DNA of 64,000 nt from Anoplolepis gracilipes (taxonomy: Eukaryota > Arthropoda > Insecta > Hymenoptera > Formicidae): NCBI RefSeq assembly GCF_047496725.1, contig NC_132971.1, positions 1,389,501 to 1,453,500 on the forward strand. The letters are read 5' to 3'. Every line of letters begins with the position of its first letter. Position 1 is the stretch's first letter. The notes under the pieces are model-generated. The model did not search any database. It was not told the DNA's origin and saw nothing but the letters and a program-made list of their open reading frames with translations. The position numbers were made by a program, and so were the translations under genes. Shown here one piece after another: positions 37,778-50,100 of the stretch.

Positions 37778-38496
37778 ATGACAATTGGCGATCCGTCAGA
37801 TCAGTCGGAATTGGGAAAATCTTCCGATAATGTTGAAATCAACGTCGATATCGAGATCGCACGTAAAACTAGTATATTCACGCTCTATGCAAAGATATTT
37901 CGGCTTCTTCTTACGACGCAGATACCGAATTTCAACCTTCTCAGCGACGAGCAACGTGACAGGGAACTCGAAAAGTTGATATTGCCAAGCAATGAAGAGT
38001 GGCGTCATCGAGTTTATCACAGTCTCGTCGAGTTGCAAAGAGAAAAGGATGCTGAAACCGAGGATAAAAGGTAAGTTTGGAAATATCAATGATATTATTT
38101 TTCATAATGCATGTGAAATCGTGTGTTAATATAAATCTAAATAGAGATGTTTAGGCCAGTAGTGTAAATTTGATTACTTTGGGTAATTATGCACCTAATT
38201 ATCAATAATTTTGGTGAATTTAATAAAGTTTTATGATTTTTATTCAATTTATCACATTTACCGATAATTATAAATAATCTCTGGTTTCAATTAATAAAGA
38301 GAATATAAGTTTGTAATATATATTTATTATTATAACTTTATAAAAAATATAAAAGTGTGTTTGTATAATAAGAAAAAATATAATTATAAATACATATTAT
38401 ATAATATATACTATTTATATCATAAATAACTGTATACACACTTTATAATTTATTTTACTCTTACAATTTATATTAAAATTTTTATTTATTATTTAT

Positions 38497-38562
<66 letters not shown>

Positions 38563-38565
38563 TCC

Positions 38566-38615
<50 letters not shown>

Positions 38616-41600
38616 CTTTTATCATTTTTTCTAAGGAATTCTGATATCAAATTACCGGTAAAATAATTATATTGATGAAATTTATTACACTATTTGTATT
38701 ATTAATTATGTAAAAATATATATCAACATAATAATCAATTAATAAAACTTTCAATAACAAATATACATTATTAAGTATGTGAAAGAAATATAAAATAGAT
38801 AAGAATATGGTTATAATATTACGATATAAAAAAATAATTAATTGTGAAGCGGATCGCAATTACTTTGGGACAAATGAATATTTCTCTTGATCCACGAATT
38901 TGCAGACTTCTCGTGTGTTATATACTTCGCTCGATGACATTAAGGATGCGCATAATCCATATTTAATAATTAATTCTACGTATAATGTCTCCGCGATTCT
39001 TTCACTTTATATTCGCGTCTGAGTCGCGAATGTATTTTGGAAAAATGAACATCCCCCGCATTAGCCTCGAAATGACGGTTACCCCGTAAAATGTTTAGAA
39101 GCATATTGTAATCCTATTAAAACGCTGTACAATAAGAGTTTTAATTTGCTAGAAAATCATACGCGAATTTTTTTTCGAGGGAGGAGGATTCTAAGCAACA
39201 TATGAGCCAGAAGAATTCGCAGGATTGGGAATGGTGTCCCAGGGAGATAGGACATCTTCCTAAGGGAAGGAGAGACGAAAGTCAGAACATTATTGCTTCC
39301 TTGAAGGCTATCTCGGGAACCGATGGTTCGATGACGGAAGCTTGCGTGGAGCCAGGTTGGCGTGTCAACGATATCGTACTAGCCGCCAAGGTTCTCCAAA
39401 ATGTGCGACCCTCTCCGAGTTATGCCAACGAAGCTGAAATGAGACGCGTCTTCGGTTTAGTATACGACGTTCTGAGATGTGAGATATAGAGTTTTTGACA
39501 GGGATGAGAAAGTTAATTTTAGAAAGTAACTATTCGTTATTTTTTTAATGTTAAAACAAGATCAAAAATTAAATAAAAAATCTACTTATGTGATATATTT
39601 TATCTAAAAAATTAATAATTATAATATTAATAAAATATCAATAAATTTTTTTTAATTTCTTATTTTAAATTTGTAAAACCATAAATAACAAGAAAAAATT
39701 TTTAAAACACTCAAAGTATAAATAAAAAAATTTTGGTTTGCATTAAATTTATAACTATAGTCAAATACACGATATATTTTTTGTATTCTCATAATTATGA
39801 TCCGTATTCAGAACGCGCTTAGAAAGATGTTTGCGCGTTCTAAGGACCTATAAGAATATCTGATAATTGAAGATTGAATATAGGAAAATAGAAAATATAT
39901 GTCATAAATAGGTTCCATATATAAAAAGTAACGATAAAAGTAACTCTTAAATTCGTTACTAAAAAAAATGTAACTGTTACTTCTCAACTCTGGTTTTCGA
40001 ATATATACATAAACGTAGATGAAAAGAGTTTCTCTCTTCTCGAATAAAAATCTTTCTATTCAAGATCGAAGAATGCTTCTTCCATCTAATCATCTGTGTA
40101 CATCCTCATGATATCCCCTACGAAGCAAATACGTCTATAAGAGATCAAATAGCTTCATAATAATTTCGTAATATATACGCAATATCCCGACTATGTACGT
40201 TGCAAACTTTACAGACAAGAACATTTTAAACCGTGCTCTCGAAAACGGTGGATTTTGGTACGAAAATTCCGCTCTGAAGCAACGAGAGAGGGTGGTCTGG
40301 TTATTGTTGTACGATATGCAAGGAAGAAAATTTGCACGCCGACGAGACGGAAACGCACTTGAGACTCGAAACAGGCTGTTTAAGGTTCTATATTCATTCG
40401 GCAATAACACTTATTCCGTTCTCATTATTGAAGAATTCAGTCTACTCTAGCGGCATAAAAAATTGATAATTTTTAAGAATTTTTTTAAAAATATTATAGG
40501 AACTTATTTTTAGAATTTATTTTTTATCGCGTTTTATATATATTTTTATTGATGTTTAAACAGTATTTTTAAACCTATCCTAAACTGTTTACTTGTATAT
40601 TTATTTTTTTTTTAATTCAATAAGAATCTCTGCTCGTTAATGTGTTAAAAAATTGTACAGTTCGATAGTGTGACATATTATTTTTCTTGCAATTGTCTGA
40701 AATAAAAAAATTCGATCTAATTTTATTATGTAAGATATTTATGGAATATTAAACGTGATTTTATTAGAAAATATTGAAAAATAACAAAGTAGTGTCATTT
40801 TAAATTTAGATATTTCAATTTTGTTGAAATTTAGTCATTTTTTTAAATCAGGAAAATATTAATTATTAATTTTTTAATTCCAGTTAAATTATATATGTCA
40901 ATTAGGTTTAGTATCTTCAAAAAAATGTTCCTTTTCATTAAAAAAAAAAAAAAATTGAAATTATTTGGTTTATTATTTCTCAAGATATCCGTCACACTAA
41001 CTTTGAAAATAGTGTTTTGAAAAAAACGCGTTTTAAATTTTGAAGGCCACGCTATTCTTTTCAAAGTCTTATAACTCCTAATTTTATAATTCAATTTTGA
41101 GAATTTTCCAATAAAATTCGAAAAATATATTCTCCAAACATCATACTTTGAGAAAATTTAAAAAATCGATTTTTCATCTTCTAAAGTAGACTGGGCTCTT
41201 AAATCCTTTGTGCTCTTGATAGTTTTGTCGTCTCTTGTACTTTTAGTATAATAAAAATAATCGTCTACATTTATTTTAAAGACTTTATTTTAATTTAAGA
41301 TAATAATTTCGTATTATAACATTCCTAATAACAAAGTTAATTTTCTAATGCATGAAAAAAAAGAATGCAAAGGATCTTCAATGAAAAAGAGACTGTCATA
41401 GTTGCAACAGTTCTATCTATGCTTTTTCAGACTTTTAGACTAAAAGATATCGAGGACGCTCTTTTGAATGCAAAGACTCATCTGGCAGCAAGCATCTCGC
41501 GTCTCCGTATCGGCGGTTCGGCCCTCAATCTTGGTTATTTCTAATTTTCAATTTGCACAAATTTACTTCTCTCGTATAACGTAGCAAGATTGTTTGCATT

Positions 41601-44600
41601 AATCCTTCTCCATATTAATCTACTTATTCAGACGAGCTTCTTCCGACGCACTTGCGTACCGCCGAAGGAATAAACTGGTCCGACAAAGGCGCGATTGCTT
41701 CCGGATGGATCAACACCATGATAGTAGCCGATAAGGACGAATTCGTCAAAGATATGTCGCGATTAAATCTCAAACTCTGCGACGATATTAAAACCACAGA
41801 GCTCAACGAGACCGATTACATCTTCGATCCAATTTGCCCGAAGATGATCAATTTGCACGATAAGGCGCGAGAGAGACTCGCCGTGTCCGATCTGGTTCGC
41901 AATCATAGGTTCATCTTCCTGGTAAATATAATTATTATATTTAACGCCGCTGAAACTTCCATTTGGAAAGTTATCGGTATCAAACGAAAAAATAAACGCA
42001 GAGATCTCTGACTTACGATTAATATAGTATATTCGAAGAATAATCTAACAAGATGATTTTCTATACACTCAAAAAAAAATGATCTTGCAATTTTAAGGAA
42101 AATTTTCTAGGTGTAAAAAATTAACTGAAACAGATAAATTATTAACAAATACTGTGATACTGCATGTATTTTGCACTTAATCAATTTAAATGACAGAGAC
42201 AGAATTTATATGTGTACTATTAGTGTAATTTAGACAGAACATTTTTCTGCGATGCCTATCTTTAAGGCTTATATAATTGTCAAGGACAATTATATTTGTG
42301 ATTAATATTTGGCAATGGGATTTAAATTTTCTAGAGGTATTGCTACAATATTGCTGCTATAAATTCTATACGTGACAAACAATATTCCAATAGATACAAA
42401 AAGTAGCGATAAATTTTAATTGAGACATCTATAAATCTATCTACATTAGTAGAATATTTTTTTGAGTGTACATTTCAAAAATATTTGGAAAGAATATTTT
42501 TATATGATTTTAAGAATATTATTAGAATCTTATAATATTTTATTTTATTTGTGACTGGAATGTTTATGTATCAAAATATTCTTATAAAGATCTATAAACT
42601 TTTCTTTGTAAATTATAGTTTATTTGCTATGCAGTATTTGTTATTTATATCCGTACTTAAATTTTTGTCATTTTGAGAAAATATAAAGCCTGCAAAATAC
42701 GATTAATAATAAGATTGTGACAACTACTTTTATCAGTTTAATATATCTGATACAATCACCGTACGAAATATTTAATACAGTAAACTAATTTTTTAAAAAT
42801 CGGAAAAATAAATATGTCTGAATGAATGAAAAAAAATCGTTTGTTTAATGACTATTTAAAATAATGTAATAAATAAAATAAAAAGTTTAATGACTATTTA
42901 AAATAAAATAAGAGTCTAAATATGCATTTTATAATCATTGTAACTAAATTAGAATATTTCATAAACATTTGTTAAAATATTCTTTGCACACATATACTCC
43001 TTATTCAGCATTTAAAACGGTCTCATTTTGATATGCGGATTCATAAATTATTTTTTTCTTTTATTAGAATATTCAAATAATTTATAGAATATTATTATAA
43101 TTAAAAGGATAATTATAGGATATTATTTATAGAATTAGGTTTGTATTATCTGGGTATTTTTTAAGGAAAGATCCTTTTGTCTCGGAGCGGCCACGTTGGC
43201 ACAGGCGATACGCGTCGCGCGTCTTTGCGGTCCCGTGGTTCTCACGCACTCGATCGCTCCCCGTCATACGGGCTACCTGGCGGGACTTCTGGCCGACATC
43301 GAGGACGCCGGGAGACTATTGGTCTTCGGAGCTGGGGACCGTCGCTGCGAGTACGAGGCTTACCTCGGGACTCTGGGTGTCACTCTGCAACAATGTCGAG
43401 TTTTTTCCGAAAAGTAATTTCCGGAGAAAAAAATATTTTTTTTTTTTACGAATTCAAATCACAATTAGATATGCATCAGAAAGCATATCCTTTCTTTCAT
43501 CGTTAGATATGTATCGCCACCAGCGTCAATCGAATTGGAAAGAGCGACCGTCGTTCTGGCGACTCCCCCGTGCAGCTACACCGGCATCCGGGACATCGTC
43601 GACCTCGCTGTCGCACGTGACGGTGACACTGGCCTGTTGGAATCGTTGACTAGCGACTTGGCGGGTGGGATGAAGCAGCCCCGAGCTCTACTCGCCGAAC
43701 AATTTTCCACCCTCAAGCACGCGCTGACCAGGCCAAACATACAGTTCCTGATATACGAGGTGCATACAATTTTACCGTCCGAAACTACGGAAATGATTCG
43801 ACAGGTCGTCGAATACGCCAATCGGATAGCCACGGAGAAGTACATTCGCGAACATCCTGTGAGTCAGACTGCAACATGTGTTTCTCAAAAAATTGCTTTT
43901 TCTTATAAATATATAATAGTAATTAAATATTATTTTAATATTAAATTAATAACAGTAATTATATTTAATTAAATATATACTCATTAATATTATTATATTA
44001 TTATATTTATTATTATTATATATAAATATATGAAATTAAATTTATTTTAATTTAATAAAAATCTAACTATCTGAATAATATCTTGAATCATTTATTGCAC
44101 AACGATCATCGAAGATCAAGTATCACATATTTCACTTCATGTAAATAATGTTCGTCACTTTTTTTAGCCGAAGAAAAAGCCGAAAGAGGAAAATGGAAAA
44201 GGTTCGCAGATAGTTAGACAAGCTGGTAGACAGGAACAATTGGAGGGTCAATCGCAGATGCAACACGAACAAACGATCTCGATCAAGCAGGAGAAAGAGG
44301 AGGATGAAACGTCGTTAGTTACGACTGACATTGTCGTAAGATTATTTATAAAAAAAATATATACGCGTACGATTATCGCTGTTATCTTGAAAGTGCATAA
44401 TTACAGCTCGTTAAGGGTAATATTGTAGTAAAAAAAACATCACCATTAGATCCCGGACAGTGATTTGTTCGAAGTGGGAAGTATCGACGAAATTTACGGT
44501 GAGGATAGCGAGCGGACGTTAGATCCGGGCTGCTTCGTCGCAATAATCAAACGAAAGGAGATGATGCAGTTTGATTCGCTTTTCATGATCAAAGTCGCGG

Positions 44601-45666
44601 AATCGAAGGGACTGTTTGGCGATCCCGACAAGGAGCGAAAGAAAGTCGAGGTAACGCCAGTGGCGAGTCAAATGTCACGAATGAATCGCCGAGGTTTCAA
44701 ACGTGCCAAGGTATGTACATTCAAATGTTGTCTCACCTTTATATAAGTATAAAATGCGATATGCAAATATTTTGTCAGCTTTCTGTAAAATCAGCTTTTT
44801 TAGAGAAGGACTTTGCCTTCTTATCGAATTTTTATAGATCGATTTTCTATAAAAAGTCTAGCTTTTTCCTAAGGTTTAAATGTATGTGCCTAATTTTAGA
44901 TCACTAATTAATCTGAAGTAAAAAACTTAAAATTCAAACATAATGGTAGTTTTGTTGTTATCTTTATTATAGGAATAGTTTTATTTTAAAAGTATTGTTT
45001 TTATATGATTATTGAGAGGTTACTAAAAAAAAGATCCAGAATATATACAAAAATTCTAAAAAATTTTGCAATTTTATAAGTTTTTTTTTAAAGATTTTTC
45101 TTGTGACATTTATTATTTTGTAAAAATTATACAAGGGCTGGGTTAAAAAGTTGTATATTTTTTTATAGACACTAAACATTAAGATCTTCTATTATAATAA
45201 TATGTTATAGTATCAATTTTTTAAATATCAGAACTTATATATAAATTTCACTGGGACATAAGGAGTTAAAATACTAAATTGCAATGACTGTAACGAGTTT
45301 AATTTGTCCCTCGACAAACAGATCGAGATAGATCGCCTAGCGGCGCCCACGCACTCCTCGCTATCGCGGGCTGCGAGCAAACATGGTGAACCGTGTCCTC
45401 GTCACAGCCGATACGTCGTGCGAGGTGAACAGTTATTGTCGACGCAAGTGCGTGAGACACGAAGACGGGACGCGCGCCGATGGTGGCGGGACGCGATGAC
45501 GTTTCTCGTTCGTTCGGAAGAATCCCACGAGTTTCGCGCAACGCGCTCGGATCCGTTCACCCAGAAGCCGCTGTATCCCTTTCACGTGAAGAGGATTGCG
45601 TTAGCGAAACGATGTCGACGTAGTCAAAGCAGCCTCGTGGTTGATTCCGCTCAGAGTCTGATCTAA
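37778..45666 (+). CDS. NSUN7-like NOL1/NOP2/Sun RNA methyltransferase homologue (842 aa)
   Basis: Ten phase-consistent exons: 37778-38070, 39180-39478, 40215-40384, 41431-41533, 41632-41921, 43166-43413, 43507-43858, 44168-44335, 44450-44710, 45322-45666. The order resembles vertebrate NSUN7: LYDMQGRKF, then SAWINTL-like ASGWINTMI, then LVRNHRFIFLERSFCLGAATLAQ, then the SAM-fold region, then CFVAIIKRKE. RNA m5C methyltransferases use two cysteines, in motif IV (PCSG) and motif VI (TCS). Motif IV is recognisable as TPPCSYTG (near residue 485). Motif VI reads YEVHTILPSE (near 551) and lacks the Cys. The enzyme may therefore be inactive or act as an RNA-binding pseudoenzyme. An in-frame upstream ATG at 37649 would add 43 residues. 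The last exon is Arg/Ser-rich and least certain. Coding sequence looks CpG-rich. Human NSUN7 is linked to sperm motility. Confidence 0.78.
38501..38614. repeat. CT microsatellite followed by TA microsatellite
   Basis: About 55 bases of CT dinucleotides run into about 45 bases of TA dinucleotides, in intron 1 of the NSUN7-like gene. Confidence 0.92.
39499..39992. mobile_element. hAT-like MITE in the NSUN7-like gene
   Basis: The ends CAGGGATGAGAAAGTTA and GTTACTTCTCAACTCTG are inverted relatives of the element at 6101. The flanking octamers GTTTTTGA (39491-39498) and GTTTTCGA (39993-40000) match at 7 of 8 positions, an 8-bp hAT target duplication. It begins 21 bases after the exon 2 donor. Confidence 0.75.
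40450..41210. repeat. Dispersed intronic repeat, copy 1
   Basis: In intron 3 of the NSUN7-like gene. It matches 49120-50010 in ordered words: ATTTTTATTGATGTTTA, TTCGATCTAATTTTATT, GGAAAATATTAATTATTAAT, CAAGATATCCGTCACA, AAACATCAT, TAAAGTAGACTGGGC. The family is unknown and no ORF is visible. Confidence 0.7.
42066..42468. mobile_element. 400-bp TA-flanked MITE, copy A
   Basis: It starts CACTCAAAAAAAAATGATC and ends ATATTTTTTTGAGTG, and TA flanks both sides. It is the reverse complement of 47562-47960 through most of its length (shared word TTGTTTGTCACGTATAGAA). It lies in intron 5 of the NSUN7-like gene. Confidence 0.8.
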
Positions 45667-45672
45667 TGCGTA

Positions 45673-45861
45673 CACTGAAAAAAAAATAATATTGAATCAA
45701 CAACGTCATCGTAGGTGAAATTTATTTTATTAATTCAACAACATCTCTAATCAAATTAATATGCCATGTATTAATTTGATTAATAATTAGTTGTTGAATT
45801 AATAAAATAAATTTCCACTATGATTATATGTTGTTGATTCAACATTATTTTTTTTTCAGCG
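45673..45861. mobile_element. Fold-back MITE in the NSUN7-like 3' UTR
   Basis: It begins CACTGAAAAAAAAATAAT and ends with the inverted form ATTATTTTTTTTTCAGCG, flanked by TA. Nearly the whole 189 bases fold into one long hairpin (GTTGTTGATTCAAC and TTTATTTTATTAATTCAAC are paired arms). It starts seven bases after the stop codon, so it should be part of the mature mRNA. Confidence 0.88.
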
Positions 45862-47162
45862 TAATATTAAATAATTTGGCTCTCAATGCTCGTGCGATTG
45901 CGTTCTCGCAATACATGACTCATGTTATTCGATTAATCGATTATTATGCTTTTTATGTATATATGATATTTGATTTGTTAGAATGATTTTACCTAATGTA
46001 ATCTACGTACATCCGACTTGTATATGAATCGATTATCAAACTATGTTTATCTAGAATATCGTTTTTAGCGTAATTTTTTCGCTTTTGCTTTATTTGTAAG
46101 AGAAGAGAAATTTATGAGAATAAAGCTCGTTTATTCTAGAATAAAAAAAAAAATAGAGAAGACCCTCTACTCTTTAATCACGAGCAGGTAACTGGAACGG
46201 TTACTGTTGGTTCGATAAATGATAGCACATCTCTGTGCATATATCATTTCCTTCTTCTTCTCATTAGATTCCTCATCTCTCATTACATTCTGTTTTCTTT
46301 TTATATCCACCTAAATTTGAATATCTTTATTATAAATTAAAATATCTATTAATTATCAAATTTCTGTTACCTCTTTTTACAACGGATCAAAATGTTTATT
46401 TCACGAGCACATAAAATATAGAAATAACAAAAAAAAATTTCTGTAGACTTAAGACTAAGATTTGACATAAAAAAATATAACAACGAAAGTTTTAAATCAC
46501 AGCTTTTAAATTATTTTTGTGCTAACTGCATTGTATTAACAAGCATTATCCTTGTCGTTAATAAATTAATTTTGTATTAATACGAGTATATTATCGTGCG
46601 TTAATTGAAGAATAAATTACTAGTTATATATAGATAATGATTTGATTTTATTATTATGTCAATAATAAATCTAATTATGTTATTTTTCTACATGATTCAA
46701 AATGCTTCCTTTTTATTCTTCTAATCTATCTCTTCATACGTCCATTCAATTTCAGATTCAAAAGGTTCAAATCAAAAGCACTATTTAAATCGACACGATT
46801 GTCATTTCGCGATTAATCGAATCGCGACGAATGCAATCCATTGAAATTGGGGTTTGTTTTTTACCACGATAATTCAAGCGGCTACTTTAGAAGAGTGGAG
46901 ACTAGAAATACGATGCGCCAAATCATTTACAAAATAAATTTTTATTCGCGTTATAGATAGTAAAAAATTGATGCAGCTTCTAGGAAAGAGAAGAAATAAA
47001 CAAAAGTGTGTAAAATAATTGTATCATTATATGTCACCCGAGAATCGATCGATGTATCAAGTTATTGATTCAAAGAGGCCGACATCGGAGCATCTTTTAA
47101 TTTAACTAAATCGTCGAGAAATCATTTTAACGATATATATCGAGGAAGGAATAATTCCAAGT
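45862..47162. other. Spacer between the NSUN7-like gene and PDHA
   Basis: AT-rich and without a recognisable gene. AATAAA near 46141 may serve the NSUN7-like transcript. The last 150 bases probably hold the PDHA promoter and 5' UTR. Confidence 0.45.
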
Positions 47163-50100
47163 ATGCATTCGATATGGACAAGGCTTGGATTATCGCTTCA
47201 TCGTTATGGTCTCAAGATGCGATGCAACTTGCTGATGCATCGTTGCAATATTACCAAAGAAGCTGTCGTAGAATCGGTATACAATCTAGACGAAATCTTT
47301 ATCCTACCTTTTTTGTTACAAACAAACAAATAGGATTTTGGCGAATAAGAGCCAACGCTGATATTAATCGATTTCCTAGGACATAATTTATTCTGCGAAA
47401 TTAATGAGTGCACAAGGCACGTATTTCTCTTGGTGTATTTTACCAAGATGTTTATTCTCATTTTTGAGAATTTTAAAAACCCCTCCTTACCCCCCTAAAG
47501 AGACGTAGGCGAGAAATGAATGAAAGGTTTTAAAAATTCTCAAAAATGAGAATAAACATCTCACTCAAAATAATATTTTGCTAATGTAGATAGATTTCTA
47601 GATGTCTCAATTAAAATTTATCGCTACTTTTTGTATCTCTTGGAATATTGTTTGTCACGTATAGAACTTATAGCAGCAATATTTTAGTAATACCTCTAGA
47701 AAATTTAGATTCCATTGCCAAATATTGATCACAAATACAATTGTCCTTGATAATTATAAGTCTTAAAGATAGGCATCGCAGAAAAATTTTCTGTCTAAAT
47801 TACACTAATAGTACGGATATAAATTCTGTCTCTGTCATTTAAATTGATTAAGTGCAAAATATATGCAGTATCACAGTATTTGCTAATAATTTATCTGTTT
47901 CAGTTAATTTTTTACATCTAGAAAATTTTTCTTGAAGTTGCAAGATCATTTTTTTGAGTGCTTGATAAAACACACAAAGAAAAATATGTGCCCTGTGCAC
48001 TCATCAATTTCGCAGAATAAATTATTTCCTGAGGAAATCGATGCATTAATATCCGCGTTGGCTCTTATTCGCCAATTTCTTATTTGTTTATTTATAAATA
48101 TTAAGAGCCTTATATTTGAAGCATTTTTTTTTTTCTTTCTAATTCGAGCTTTCGTCTTAGAAATACGATCTGTATCGACTCGATAAAGGCCCGACCGATA
48201 AATCGACCCTAAACGTGAACGATGCCACGTACGCTCTTAAGACAATGAACTACATACGTCGGATGGAGAACAAAGCCGCGGAATTGTACAGACAGCGGCT
48301 TATCAACGGATTCTTACACTTATATGCCGGTCAGGTAGACCTAACAATAAGATTAGGATATCAAAGGAGCAAAGGATCTAAAAATTCCAGAATTGAACTA
48401 GAAATATCAGCAGAAAGTAAACGCACGTTGCGTGTTCATAGGAAGCTGTAGCAGTTGGTCTCAAAATGGCCTTGGCCGAGAAGGATACTGTCATCACGGC
48501 GTACAGGTGTCACGGTTTCGCCATCGTGTTTGACGTTCCGGCGCGCTCGGTACTCGCGGAACTCATGGGGCGCAAAACCGGCCCTGCCAAGGGCAAGGGC
48601 GGCTCGATGCACATGTACGCGCCGCGATTTTACGGCGGCGACGGTATCGTCGGCGGACAGGTAAACGATTATTTTTTTTTATTATTTTTCTGGTTGTTCG
48701 CTGGTTCTCTGCTGGGGGGAATCTAGCACCTGATCTTCCGATTAGGTACCGATCGGCACCGGCATGGCCCTGGCCCATAAGTACGACGGTACAGGCGCCG
48801 TGGCCATCACGTTGTACGGCGACGGTGCGGCGTCGCAGGGTCAAATCTTCGAGGCCTGGAACATGGCGAAGCTCTGGAATCTACCGGCGGTCTACATCTG
48901 TGAGAATAACCGGTACGGTATGGGCACGGCCATACATCGGGCATCCGCGAACACGAAGCTTTATACGCGCGGAGACATCGTACCGGGAATAAGGGTAAGC
49001 GCGTTTTATTTCTTTTCTTTTTTCTTTATAATGTATAATATTATTTTATACAGAAGGTAGGCAGCTACAACTGATACAGATCTCTTCTAAAGTTTTATTT
49101 TTAATAAAATTGTTCTATATCTAATATCAAGGACTAGTTTACTCTATAGTAGTATGAAACTTTGATGATTTTTAGGATTTTTTTAAGGATATTGACAAAA
49201 TTGATCTTTTTCACATTTTACATTTTTATTGATGTTTATATAGTATGTCGGTATTTTTAAATTATTGATATTTCGAATATATAAGGCTTCTAATATTTAT
49301 AAACAGGTAACTATCAACTTGACGAATAAGAGCCATACGCGGATGTTAATGCGTAAATTTCTTTAGAAATTAATTCTTTCCACGAAGATTGAAACGTGCA
49401 CAGGGCACATATTTTACTTGGTGTATTTTTACCAAGAAATAGATTCTCATTTTTTGAGAATTCTATAATCCTTCTTTACCCCCCTAAAGAGATGTAGACG
49501 AGAAAAATACGCCAAGTTGACAGTTGCTTGTTTGTAAATTGTTGATATTTAGTTTTTTTTTTACATATGTATAAAAAAGTCGATCTAGTTTTATTCTCAT
49601 ATTTATACCAAATCTAATTTCATTACAAAAAATTTGAAAACTAACAAAGCAGTCTTATTTTAATTTTGCTATTTATTTTACCTTAAAGGGACAAATTAAT
49701 TATTAATACTTAAGGAAAATATTAATTATTAATTTGGTAAATTCTATTTAAAGCCCTAGTATTCCCTACGTAATGTTTTTTTATTTTAAAAGATTGAAAT
49801 TATTCAATCCAGTAGTTTTCAAAATATCTGTCACAATGTTGAAAAAAAAACATGTTCAAATTTTACAAGACTCGCACGTCAGCCTATTTAAAGCTTTATA
49901 ACTTTGCCAATTTTGCGAATTTTTTTTTAGAAAATCATTCTTTAAACATCATCCTTACAAGAAATATAAATAAAATCGACTTTTTCGTTCCTTTAAAGTA
50001 GATTGGGCCTTTAAATTATTAACTTTATCTAATCTAATATTTTTTTCTAATTATTATATTAGTTAATGTAACTAAATATATCTTGTGCGCATAGGTCGAC

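Noticed and set aside
38890..39020. Possible extra exon of the NSUN7-like gene after TTTGCAG near 38904
   Set aside because: The only open frame is out of phase with exon 1; the acceptor at 39179 joins in phase and continues the protein.
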